A stretch of DNA of 54,141 nt. It comes from JAWXTP01 sp044433415 (GTDB lineage Bacteria; Bacteroidota; Bacteroidia; Bacteroidales; Rikenellaceae). The stretch is from positions 1 through 54,141 of the forward strand of contig JAWXTP010000005.1 in the NCBI GenBank assembly GCA_044433415.1, read 5' to 3'. The notes under the pieces were generated by a model that worked only from the letters and a program-made list of their open reading frames with translations, did not search any database and was not told the DNA's origin. The number at the start of each line of letters is the position of its first letter. Position 1 is the first letter of the stretch. The position numbers were made by a program, and so were the translations under genes. Below, in pieces: positions 34,279-43,357 of this stretch.

Positions 34279-35526
34279 ATGTTATATCATTTATCTGAGC
34301 ACCTATCTAAATTTTACGACATTCCTGGCATAGGCATGTTTAATTACTTATCATTTAGAGCAATAATGGCAATTATTCTATCTCTATTAATTGTAATTGT
34401 TGTAGGAGCTAAAATTATACGTCTTTTACAAAGAAAACAAATTGGAGAAGAGGTAAGAAACCTAGGCTTACAAGGTCAATTAGAAAAAAAAGGCACTCCT
34501 ACCATGGGCGGTCTTATAATTCTTCTGGGATTATTAATTCCTGTATTATTGTTTTGCGATTTACGTAACGTTTATGTTCAGCTATTGTTGTTTTCTACTG
34601 TATGGCTAGGGATTATAGGCTTCTTAGACGATTACATTAAAGTCTTTAGAGGTAAAAAAGACGGCTTGCAAGGTAAGTTTAAGATTATAGGTCAAGTTGT
34701 GCTTGGTTTGATAGTTGGATTAACAATGTGGCATAGTCAAAATATTACTATACGAGAGAAGGTATTGGTAAGTAGTGATAATATAGAAAATATCACAGAA
34801 GTAGGTTATGATAAGGATATTTCTCATAACACATACAAAATGGGTGAACCTCAAAAGCGCACTGTTACAACAATTCCTTTCATTAAAAATAATCAGTTTG
34901 ATTATTCTTGGTTAGTTCCATCAAATGACTTAGATTTAAATTGGATTGTTTATGTTCTAGCAGCTATCATTATTATTACGGCTGTTTCTAATGGTGCAAA
35001 CCTTACAGATGGATTGGATGGACTAGCAGCAGGAGTCTCAGCATCCATAGTGTTGGTTTTAGGTATATTAGCCTATGTAGCAGGTAATATTATTTATGCA
35101 GAGTATCTCGATATAATGTATATTCCATTTAGTGGAGAGATGTTTGTATTTGCAATGGCACTATTAGGAGCTTTAGTAGGGTTCTTATGGTATAATACCT
35201 ACCCTGCACAGGTTTTCATGGGTGACACAGGTTCTTTAGCAGTTGGTGGTATTATTGCTGTGTTAGCTTTGTTGATTCGTAAAGAGCTATTGTTACCTTT
35301 GTTATGTGGTGTTTTCCTTGTTGAGAATGTATCGGTAATGTTACAAGTTGCTTACTTTAAGTATACTAAAAAAAAATATGGTGAAGGCCGTAGGATTTTA
35401 TTAATGGCTCCTTTACATCACCATTATCAGAAAAAAGGATATTTTGAAGTTAAGATTGTAAATAGATTTTGGATTATACAAATGTTGTTAGCGGCAATGA
35501 CACTAGTGACATTAAAAATAAGATAA
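34279..35526 (+). CDS. mraY: Phospho-MurNAc-pentapeptide transferase MraY
   Basis: Integral membrane enzyme that moves phospho-MurNAc-pentapeptide to undecaprenyl phosphate, giving lipid I. 415 residues with about 10 membrane helices; family motifs FLDDYIKV, NLTDGLDGLAAG, FMGDTGSLAVGG and MAPLHHHYQKKG are all present. An extra periplasmic stretch (about 155-210) makes it longer than the E. coli enzyme (360), usual in Bacteroidota. It starts 88 bp after murE. Confidence 0.96.
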   Translation: MLYHLSEHLSKFYDIPGIGMFNYLSFRAIMAIILSLLIVIVVGAKIIRLLQRKQIGEEVRNLGLQGQLEKKGTPTMGGLIILLGLLIPVLLFCDLRNVYVQLLLFSTVWLGIIGFLDDYIKVFRGKKDGLQGKFKIIGQVVLGLIVGLTMWHSQNITIREKVLVSSDNIENITEVGYDKDISHNTYKMGEPQKRTVTTIPFIKNNQFDYSWLVPSNDLDLNWIVYVLAAIIIITAVSNGANLTDGLDGLAAGVSASIVLVLGILAYVAGNIIYAEYLDIMYIPFSGEMFVFAMALLGALVGFLWYNTYPAQVFMGDTGSLAVGGIIAVLALLIRKELLLPLLCGVFLVENVSVMLQVAYFKYTKKKYGEGRRILLMAPLHHHYQKKGYFEVKIVNRFWIIQMLLAAMTLVTLKIR

Positions 35527-35559
35527 TAAGGGTTTATCCCTGCTTAAATTAAATGAATT

Positions 35560-36927
35560 ATGGATAGTAATAGAATAGTTATTTTAGGCGCAGGAGAAAG
35601 TGGATTTGGTAGTGCATATCTTGCTAAGCAAAAGGGTTTTGATGTTTTTGTATCAGACTTTGGAGTTATAAAAGAAGAGTATAAATGTAAACTTATAGAA
35701 AACGAAATCGAATTTGAAGAAGGACAGCATACTTTAGATAAGATTTTAAACGCTTCGGAGGTGATAAAAAGCCCAGGGATTCCTGATACGGTTGATGTTA
35801 TAGTGAAAATTAAGGAAAAGGGTATTAACATAATCTCTGAAATTGAATTTGCTGGACGCTATACCTCTGCAAAAAATATCTGTGTTACAGGCAGTAATGG
35901 TAAAACAACTACTTCAACACTTATATATTCTATTCTTAAAAATGGAGGTGTGAATGTAGGTCTAGCAGGGAATATAGGCGATAGTTTTGCATATCAAGTA
36001 GCAACAGAAGATTTTGATTGGTATGTGTTAGAACTTAGTAGTTTTCAGTTAGATAATATGTATAAATTCAAGGTGAATATAGCAGTAATGACAAATATTA
36101 CGCCTGATCACCTTGATAGGTATGATTATGATTTATCTAAATATGTGGCAAGTAAATTTAGAATCATTAAAAATCAGACAGAAGATTCTTATTTTATTTG
36201 TTCTATGGACGATAATATTATTGATACTTATCTTAAAGACAAGAATCCTCCCCTTTTTGCTAAACAGTTATATTTTAGTGTAAAAGAAGCAGTTCTAGAA
36301 GGTGCATTTGTTACTGAGGAAGGTATGATAAATGTCAGCTATAATGATAAGGAATGGTTATATGACACTAATAAGTTGCAGATAAAGGGTATACATAATA
36401 TTTATAATGCACAAATGGCTTCTATTGCAGCGATGATAGTTGGCGTTGATGAGGATATTATAGATAAAACTTTATCAGAATTTAAGGGAGTCGAACATAG
36501 ACTTGAACCTGTGGTTGAAGATCATGGAGTGTTGTATATTAATGATTCTAAAGCTACAAATATAGACTCTGCATGGTATGCACTACAAGCAATGTCTAGA
36601 CCAGTTATTTGGATAGCAGGAGGAAAAGACAAAGGGAATGATTATTCGGCTCTTTATGATGTTGTGAAAGGAAAGGTTTCTACTTTGATTTGTATGGGTG
36701 TAGATAACGAAAAAATAAGTGAAGCATTTAAAGGCATAGTGCCTTTTATTTATCTTACATCTTCTATACAAGAGGCAGTAGAGCGTTCGCGCATAGTTTC
36801 AAAAAAAGGTGATTGTGTATTATTGTCTCCTGCTTGTGCTAGTTTCGATCTTTTTAAAAGTTATGAAGATAGAGGATGCCAGTTTAAAGCAGAGGTAATG
36901 AAACATGTAGAAGCTACAACAAAATAA
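35560..36927 (+). CDS. murD: UDP-MurNAc-L-Ala--D-Glu ligase MurD
   Basis: Cytosolic ligase adding D-glutamate to UDP-MurNAc-L-alanine. 455 residues with the N-terminal nucleotide-binding fold (ILGAGESGFGSA), ATP loop VTGSNGKTTT near 112, ELSSFQLD and the C-terminal VLLSPACASFDLFK block, all typical of MurD. Gap to mraY 33 bp, to ftsW 33 bp; same operon. Confidence 0.96.
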   Translation: MDSNRIVILGAGESGFGSAYLAKQKGFDVFVSDFGVIKEEYKCKLIENEIEFEEGQHTLDKILNASEVIKSPGIPDTVDVIVKIKEKGINIISEIEFAGRYTSAKNICVTGSNGKTTTSTLIYSILKNGGVNVGLAGNIGDSFAYQVATEDFDWYVLELSSFQLDNMYKFKVNIAVMTNITPDHLDRYDYDLSKYVASKFRIIKNQTEDSYFICSMDDNIIDTYLKDKNPPLFAKQLYFSVKEAVLEGAFVTEEGMINVSYNDKEWLYDTNKLQIKGIHNIYNAQMASIAAMIVGVDEDIIDKTLSEFKGVEHRLEPVVEDHGVLYINDSKATNIDSAWYALQAMSRPVIWIAGGKDKGNDYSALYDVVKGKVSTLICMGVDNEKISEAFKGIVPFIYLTSSIQEAVERSRIVSKKGDCVLLSPACASFDLFKSYEDRGCQFKAEVMKHVEATTK

Positions 36928-36960
36928 AAGCAGCTTCTAGTTAATTTAAATAAAATAGTA

Positions 36961-38475
36961 ATGAATATATTAGGTAGAAAAGTTAATGGAGCTTCTTTTT
37001 TTAAAGGGGATTTAGCTATATGGATGATGATGCTTATTCTGTGTCTCATTTCTGTGCTTGTTATATATTCTTCTACTGCTTCAATGGCTTATAGTGTACG
37101 AGATGGAAACACATCTTACTTTTTGACACGTCATATAATGGTAGTATTGGTGAGTATAGGTGCTGCTATGGTTGTACAGTTTATAAACTTTAGATTTTAC
37201 TATCGTTTTGCAAAATACTTTTTTATATTAAGTATATTTTTGCTTATGATGACTTTCTTTAATGGTGCTACCTATAATGATGAGTCAAGATGGATAAGTC
37301 TTTTTGGTTTAACATTTCAGCCTTCTGACTTTGTGAAGATAACATTGGTAATGTTACTTGCTAAAGAGTTGTCTAAGCGTCAGAGAATAATGAAAAATCT
37401 AAGAATAATACCGCCGTTTTGGAGGATTGATGCTAAGAAAAATAAAAAGAAGAATCTTGAGGTATTACAAAAAATAACTTTACCAATTTTGGTTCCTATA
37501 GTTATATCCGTTGTTCTGATTATGATATCTAATCTGTCTACTGCTCTTATTATAGCGTTTACAGCTTTTGTTATGTTGATAATAGGTCGTGTTGCTATTA
37601 AGGAGCTATTTAGGTTGGTGCTTTTAGCAATTTGTCTTTTTGTTTTGGCAGTTGGAATTATCGCGTTAACAGGTAAAGGACGTGTAGATACTTGGGTAAG
37701 TAGGATAGAAAGTTTTGTTTCTGGTACTGATGTTAAAGATGTGAATATTAATGACATGGATGAGCAGACCTTTCAGAAATATCAAGCAAAAATTGCAGTA
37801 GCCTCTGGAGGGTTAATTGGAGTTGGGCCTGGTAATAGTACCCAACGTTCTAGTTTACCTCACTCTTATTCAGATTATGTTTATGCTTTTATAGTAGAAG
37901 AGTATGGATTAATAGGTGCTACCATAGTGTTACTTCTTTATTTTTCTATATTTTATAGATCTATGATGATGTTGAAAAACTGTAAAACAGCATTTCCTGC
38001 ATTGTTGATTGTGGGTTTAAGTTTTACTATAACAGCTCAAGCAATGTTGCATATGATGGTTTCTGCTAATGTGGGTCCTGTGACAGGACAAACGTTACCT
38101 CTTATTAGTTGGGGAGGTTCGTCTTTACTTACTACATGTATAGCACTTGGAATGATTCAAGGTGTAGTAAGAAGAGTTAAGGAAATTCAAAAGATGGATG
38201 AGCTTGACAATAAGCGACACTTGATGCTTGAGGAGTGGGAACAAGTTGAGTTAGTTGAAAAAGACTTAGGCGAAGATTCTGTTGTAATAATCGAAGAGGA
38301 AGCTGAAGAAGAAGAAATAGTGATACGTAGTTCGGAAGAAATAGATATCTTATTACAGAAGGATAGGCTTACTAAAGCTCTAGAGTCAGAAAAATATCAG
38401 CCTGTTATTATGTGGGAGGAAAAAAAAGATAGTGATAATTCAGTAAATAAAGACGACTATGAAGATAATATTTAG
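36961..38475 (+). CDS. ftsW: Lipid II polymerase FtsW
   Basis: SEDS-family glycosyltransferase of the divisome, partner of FtsI. 504 residues: about 10 membrane helices (20-415) with SRWISLFGLTFQPSDFVKI near 110 and GLTLPLISWGG-like TLPLISWGGSSLL near 382. A cytoplasmic C-terminal tail of about 90 residues is very acidic (EEEAEEEEI) and unusually long for the family. Its end overlaps murG by 17 bp, so translation is probably coupled. Confidence 0.95.
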   Translation: MNILGRKVNGASFFKGDLAIWMMMLILCLISVLVIYSSTASMAYSVRDGNTSYFLTRHIMVVLVSIGAAMVVQFINFRFYYRFAKYFFILSIFLLMMTFFNGATYNDESRWISLFGLTFQPSDFVKITLVMLLAKELSKRQRIMKNLRIIPPFWRIDAKKNKKKNLEVLQKITLPILVPIVISVVLIMISNLSTALIIAFTAFVMLIIGRVAIKELFRLVLLAICLFVLAVGIIALTGKGRVDTWVSRIESFVSGTDVKDVNINDMDEQTFQKYQAKIAVASGGLIGVGPGNSTQRSSLPHSYSDYVYAFIVEEYGLIGATIVLLLYFSIFYRSMMMLKNCKTAFPALLIVGLSFTITAQAMLHMMVSANVGPVTGQTLPLISWGGSSLLTTCIALGMIQGVVRRVKEIQKMDELDNKRHLMLEEWEQVELVEKDLGEDSVVIIEEEAEEEEIVIRSSEEIDILLQKDRLTKALESEKYQPVIMWEEKKDSDNSVNKDDYEDNI

Positions 38476-39568
38476 TGGAGGAGGAACAGGAGGTCATATT
38501 TATCCTGCTATAGCTGTTGCTGAGCAGCTTGAAAAACAGAATTTAGCTCAGAATTCAGATATCTTATTTGTTGGAGCTTTAGGTAAAATGGAAATGACTA
38601 AAGTTGCAGAGTTAGGCTTTAAAATTGAAGGTTTGCCTATAAGTGGGTTAGTAAGAAAATTGACTTTTAAGAACTTTGTAGTTTTGTGGAATTCAATTAG
38701 AAGTATTTTCATTGCTCTAGGGTTGGTTCGTAAATTTAAGCCAAATGTGGTTATCGGATTTGGAGGATATGCGTCATTACCTTTGGTTGCAGCGGCTCAG
38801 TTATGTGGAGTTCCAACGGTTTTGTGGGAGGGTAATTCTTATGCTGGGTTGGCTAATAAATTTCTTGCTAAGAGGGCTACAAAAGTTGTAGTTTCTTATG
38901 AGGGTATGGAAAAGTTTTTTGATAAAAACAAAATTGAAGTGCTCGGTAATCCTATACGAGGTGACTTTAGTGATATTGTAAAGAAAAGTGAAGTTTCAAA
39001 AGAATATTTTGGGTTTAAAAACGAACTTCCAACAATAGTAGTTACAGGAGGAAGTCTTGGAGCACAGGCACTAAATAATAGTGTCTTTGAGTACTTAGAT
39101 GAAATATTAGAAAAAAAGGAAATTAACTTAGTGTGGCAATGTGGTGCTTACTATTATCAAAAGGTACTGGAACGTTTGGGTGATAAGGTTGACAGTGATA
39201 ACTTGTGGGTAAATGCTTTTATTAGTAAGATGAAGTATGCTTATGAAATTGCTGATGTTGTCATAGCACGTTCGGGAGCTTCGTCGGTTACGGAGTTGGC
39301 ATTAGCAGGTTGTGCAACTATATTTGTACCTTCTTCTAATGTTACGGACGACCATCAGACAAAAAATGCTAGTTCACTAGTTGCAGCGGGTGCAGCACTT
39401 TTACTTAAAGACGATGAAAGTCTTGTGAAAAAGTTATTACCTTTTGCTATAGACACAGTGAAGGATAAGACTAAAGTTAAAGAGTTAGAAACTCAAATTA
39501 AGAAAATGGCTAAGCCGTCAGCAGCAAACGCTGTTGCTAACTTATTAAGAAAATTAAATGATGAATAG
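38459..39568 (+). CDS. murG: Lipid II synthase MurG
   Basis: Adds GlcNAc to lipid I on the inner face of the membrane. 369 residues with GT-B fold motifs GGGTGGHIYPAIAVAEQL (about 7-24), GFGGYASLP (about 100), GGSLGAQALN and the donor-site block RSGASSVTELALAG. Starts inside ftsW and overlaps murC by 11 bp. Confidence 0.96.
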   Translation: MKIIFSGGGTGGHIYPAIAVAEQLEKQNLAQNSDILFVGALGKMEMTKVAELGFKIEGLPISGLVRKLTFKNFVVLWNSIRSIFIALGLVRKFKPNVVIGFGGYASLPLVAAAQLCGVPTVLWEGNSYAGLANKFLAKRATKVVVSYEGMEKFFDKNKIEVLGNPIRGDFSDIVKKSEVSKEYFGFKNELPTIVVTGGSLGAQALNNSVFEYLDEILEKKEINLVWQCGAYYYQKVLERLGDKVDSDNLWVNAFISKMKYAYEIADVVIARSGASSVTELALAGCATIFVPSSNVTDDHQTKNASSLVAAGAALLLKDDESLVKKLLPFAIDTVKDKTKVKELETQIKKMAKPSAANAVANLLRKLNDE

Positions 39569-40949
39569 ATTTGAAAATATATATTTTATAGGCATAGGCG
39601 GCATAGGAATGAGCTCTCTTGCTCGTTATTTCAAGCATGAAGGAAAGAGTGTTGCTGGATATGATAGAACAGAAACACAACTTACAAAAAAACTTGTAGA
39701 CGAAGGCATAGAAGTGAAATATGATGATAATATCGAAACTATAGGTACACAGTATTTGAATAAAGAGAATACTCTTGTTGTTTATACTCCTGCTATTCCT
39801 GCGGCACATAAAGAATTAAATTTCTTTAGAAACGAAGGTTTTGAACTTGTAAAAAGAGCAAAAGTGTTAGGGTTATTGTCTAAGGGTAAATATCTTATGG
39901 CTGTTTCTGGAACACACGGTAAAACCTCAACAACAACTATGTTAGCATGGTTTAATAAATATGCTGCTAAAGATAGTGAGGGAGTTATAGGCGGAGGAAG
40001 TGCTTTTTTAGGAGGTATCTCTAAAAATATGAATAGCAACATGATACTAGGTTCTGGTTCAAGATTGGCTGTTGAAGCTGATGAATTCGATCGTTCTTTC
40101 TTGCAACTCAACCCTGATGTAACGCTTGTAAGTTCTGTAGATGCAGACCATTTAGATATTTATGGAACGCATGAAGAAATGAAGCGCACTTTCACTCAGT
40201 TTGTTTCTCAGATAAAACCAGGTGGAGCATTGGTTTATCGTAAAGGTATAGACTTAACAGTTACAAACGAGGCTATTTCTTGTTATACGTATGCGTTAGA
40301 TGATGAAAAAGCAGATTTTTATGCTCAGAATATTTGTGTGGATGAATGCGGTTGTTACTCTTTCAATATTGTTACTCCTAATGGCGTTATTGAGGGATGT
40401 AAGCTAGGTTTACCAGGTTTAATAAATGTGGAAAACTGTGTTGGGGCGGTATCTCTTATTTGGATAGCAGGTTTTGATGAGGCTATGCTTAAAAAGGCTA
40501 TGTTGGAATATTCAGGTGTAAAACGCCGTATGGATTTCTATATAAATAGACCTGATTTTATATATATAGATGATTATGCACATCACCCTAGTGAGCTAAA
40601 TGCTACAATTTCTTCTATACGAAAAATGTTCGAAGGTAGAAAGATAACAGCTATATTTCAGCCTCACCTGTTTACTCGTACCCGTGATTTTGCGGATGGA
40701 TTCTCAGAAGTTTTATCAACTGTTGATAGTGTAATTTTATTGCCTATATATCCTGCACGTGAAGAGCCTATAGAGGGTGTTAATAGTGAAATGATATTTA
40801 GAGAGATAACATTGGAGGACAAGAAAATTGTAAACAAGAAAGATGTTATTGATGAGCTGCAAAATAGGGAATTAGATATTTTAGTGACTTTTGGAGCTGG
40901 AGATATCGGCACTTTATGTAGTGATATTTTTAAGAAGTATAGTAATTAG
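39558..40949 (+). CDS. murC: UDP-MurNAc--L-Ala ligase MurC
   Basis: First amino-acid ligase of the stem peptide. 463 residues: Rossmann motif GIGGIGMSSLARY near 10, ATP loop SGTHGKTSTTTML near 116, EADEFDRSFL and YDDYAHHPSEL-type IDDYAHHPSELNAT near 335, all expected for MurC. Overlaps murG by 11 bp. No ddl is present next to it; Ddl must be encoded elsewhere. Confidence 0.96.
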   Translation: MMNRFENIYFIGIGGIGMSSLARYFKHEGKSVAGYDRTETQLTKKLVDEGIEVKYDDNIETIGTQYLNKENTLVVYTPAIPAAHKELNFFRNEGFELVKRAKVLGLLSKGKYLMAVSGTHGKTSTTTMLAWFNKYAAKDSEGVIGGGSAFLGGISKNMNSNMILGSGSRLAVEADEFDRSFLQLNPDVTLVSSVDADHLDIYGTHEEMKRTFTQFVSQIKPGGALVYRKGIDLTVTNEAISCYTYALDDEKADFYAQNICVDECGCYSFNIVTPNGVIEGCKLGLPGLINVENCVGAVSLIWIAGFDEAMLKKAMLEYSGVKRRMDFYINRPDFIYIDDYAHHPSELNATISSIRKMFEGRKITAIFQPHLFTRTRDFADGFSEVLSTVDSVILLPIYPAREEPIEGVNSEMIFREITLEDKKIVNKKDVIDELQNRELDILVTFGAGDIGTLCSDIFKKYSN

Positions 40950-40957
40950 TAGATAAA

Positions 40958-40975
40958 GGGAAGTTTTAATTTCCC
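40958..40975. repeat. 18-bp palindromic repeat between murC and ftsQ
   Basis: GGGAAGTTTTAATTTCCC carries the end motif of the 161-bp element in its shortest form. It lies inside the dcw operon. Confidence 0.4.
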
Positions 40976-40994
40976 TGTAATAGAATCGTTGAAT

Positions 40995-41786
40995 ATGAAG
41001 CGTTATATTGGTTTAATATGTGTTATATTGGTATTTGTCGTAGTAGTTTTATTTCTTTATATGGGATACAGCTATTCAGGTGATGTGACGCTTAAGAAAT
41101 ATGATATACAAATTAGTTCTAGTGATAGTTTGAGTTTTGTAACGGATAAGAATGTTGAAGAGTGGCTTTATTCGGAGAATTGTGAAGCTCACCTAGGAGT
41201 AGATATGAAAAACATAGATATTCGACGGATAGAACGGTTTTTAGCAGATCAATGTTTTGTGAGCAATGTAAATGTGACGAAAGATATATTTGGAACATTA
41301 TTTGTTCAAATAGAGCAAGCAGAACCTTTATTTAGAGTGTTAGATTATGAAGGTAATGATTTCTATGTAGATAAGAAATTAAAAACTCATAGTTATGATG
41401 GTGATTTTGTAAAAGATGTTACAGTTGTAACATGCGATACCTTGTTAAGTAAAGAAATTCAAAACTATGCAAAAAAAACAGCAAAAAATTGTAATATATT
41501 AGATAAGTTTTTTACCTTTGTAAATTCGGTTAATTGTAGTGAGTTTTGGAATGCACAAATAGCCGGTATTAATATTGAGGCTTTAGGGGATGTTGAGATT
41601 TATCCTCGTTTTGGAAGCCATAAAATAATATTATGTAGATTTGAAGATATAGGTGATTTTGGTGTTTATTTAAGAAAACTAAATGTTTTCTATGAACAAC
41701 AAATAGATAAAAGTGGATGGAATACATACTCACAAATAGATCTTAGTTATCACGATATGGTAGTTTGTAAATTAAGAAAGAAATAA
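40995..41786 (+). CDS. ftsQ: Divisome protein FtsQ
   Basis: Bitopic inner-membrane protein that links early and late divisome parts. I use ATG 40995 (MKRYIGLI) rather than a TTG two codons earlier; 263 residues. One membrane helix (about 4-24), then a POTRA-like region (VKKYDIQISSSDSLSF-type, about 35-110) and a beta domain. Similarity is low, as usual for FtsQ in Bacteroidota; position between murC and ftsA supports the call. Confidence 0.88.
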   Translation: MKRYIGLICVILVFVVVVLFLYMGYSYSGDVTLKKYDIQISSSDSLSFVTDKNVEEWLYSENCEAHLGVDMKNIDIRRIERFLADQCFVSNVNVTKDIFGTLFVQIEQAEPLFRVLDYEGNDFYVDKKLKTHSYDGDFVKDVTVVTCDTLLSKEIQNYAKKTAKNCNILDKFFTFVNSVNCSEFWNAQIAGINIEALGDVEIYPRFGSHKIILCRFEDIGDFGVYLRKLNVFYEQQIDKSGWNTYSQIDLSYHDMVVCKLRKK

Positions 41787-41791
41787 AGTAT

Positions 41792-43324
41792 ATGCAGCAC
41801 AAGAGAGATTTAGACGCGACAGGTTGTTACTATGCAGCTACAGACATAGGAACATCCAAAATTGTTATTTTAGTAGGAAAACAAAATGACGATAAAAAAA
41901 TTGAGATTATTGCTGAAAGTATGGTTCCATCAAAAGGGGTCGTAAGAGGTGATATTCGCAATACTAACGAAGTTGTGACAGGAATAACGAGTGCGGTTGA
42001 GAAAATAGAAAGTGAGTATGGAATAAAAATTCTGGAGTCATACGTTGGTTTGTCTGGACAGCATATTAAGTTTATGCAGAAAGATGGATACGTTTCTATT
42101 AATAATAAAGAGGGTGAAGTTACAAGTGATGATGTTATAAGGTTAAGTAAAGAGATGAATAATATAACAATCCCACCAGGTGAAGCTATTATTCATATTC
42201 TACCTCAATCTTATTGTATTGACGACGATGCAGATGTTATTGAGCCTGTAGGTATGGTCGGAAATAGACTTAATGGTGCATTTAACATAGTAACAGGAAA
42301 TAATGATAAGTTAATGCTTGTTAAAAGATGTTTAAACCGTTCTAATATTGATATGAAAACTATCATTCTTAGTTCATTAGCATCTGCCGAAGCAGTACTT
42401 ATTGACGATGCTAAAGAGCTTGGTGTTGTAGTTGTTGATTTAGGTGGTGGAACAACTGATGTTGCAATTTATCACGATAAGACTATGCGTTTCTTGGGTG
42501 TTATTCCTATAGGTGGAGAGCTTATAAATAAGGATATTCGCGCTATGGGAGTGCTAGAGCGTTTGGTTGAAAAATTAAAAATTAAATTTGGTTCAGCATT
42601 TTCTGATGATGTGGCAGATAATCAGGTTATTCGTTTACAAAGTCCATCAGGTGAAATTTCTCAGAAAGATTTAGCTATGGTCATTGAAGCTCGTATCATG
42701 GATATAATCGAGGCTTTAGAGAAAATGATAGATGATGCAGGCTATAGAGGAAAACTTAATGGAGGTATTGTTTTAACTGGTGGTGGATCTAAAATCAAGG
42801 GTATAGATAAATTATTTGCAAGACATTTTAAATGTGCAGTGTCTATAGCTAAGGCAGGAATGTATATTTCTAACGAAACTAAAGAATTGGTTGATTTCCC
42901 AGAATATTCTACAGCTGTTGGTTTGTTGTTAAGAGCTAGTTTGATAGGGAAGCCTTCAAAGTTAGAATTTTTAGTTACACAAGAAGAAATTCAACAACCT
43001 GAAGTTCCTGTTGTTCCTCCAGTAGTTCGTAAGCCTGTAGTAAAAATTAATGAATCTAAACTGAACGAGGGACGATATAATCAATCAGTTGGAGTTCAAA
43101 AGAAGGTTAATGAGGAACGTAAACTTGTTGAAGAACAGATAAGTCCAGAAGAGAAACCTGAATTTGATGATTTTGAAGATGGTGATAATGATGGCGATAA
43201 CGGTTACAAAGACTTAGTGTATGAAGAAGAATCTAATGGCAACATATTTATGCGAGGTTTACGTAGGCTAAGACGTCTTGTAGAACCCGATAATGATGAT
43301 TTAGAGGATAATAAAATAAAGTAA
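41792..43324 (+). CDS. ftsA: Cell-division ATPase FtsA
   Basis: Actin-like protein that tethers FtsZ to the membrane. 510 residues: phosphate-1 motif ATDIGTSKIVILVG near 16, SHS2 insert domain (about 90-170), phosphate-2 VVVDLGGGTTDVAIY near 210, and GGIVLTGGGSKIKG near 328. After about residue 400 comes a long variable linker rich in Glu/Val/Pro, ending with a basic stretch FMRGLRRLRRLVEP that probably serves as the amphipathic membrane anchor. It starts 5 bp after ftsQ. Confidence 0.95.
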   Translation: MQHKRDLDATGCYYAATDIGTSKIVILVGKQNDDKKIEIIAESMVPSKGVVRGDIRNTNEVVTGITSAVEKIESEYGIKILESYVGLSGQHIKFMQKDGYVSINNKEGEVTSDDVIRLSKEMNNITIPPGEAIIHILPQSYCIDDDADVIEPVGMVGNRLNGAFNIVTGNNDKLMLVKRCLNRSNIDMKTIILSSLASAEAVLIDDAKELGVVVVDLGGGTTDVAIYHDKTMRFLGVIPIGGELINKDIRAMGVLERLVEKLKIKFGSAFSDDVADNQVIRLQSPSGEISQKDLAMVIEARIMDIIEALEKMIDDAGYRGKLNGGIVLTGGGSKIKGIDKLFARHFKCAVSIAKAGMYISNETKELVDFPEYSTAVGLLLRASLIGKPSKLEFLVTQEEIQQPEVPVVPPVVRKPVVKINESKLNEGRYNQSVGVQKKVNEERKLVEEQISPEEKPEFDDFEDGDNDGDNGYKDLVYEEESNGNIFMRGLRRLRRLVEPDNDDLEDNKIK

Positions 43325-43357
43325 TTCACCTTAATGAGATTTTACTCTTAAAAATTT

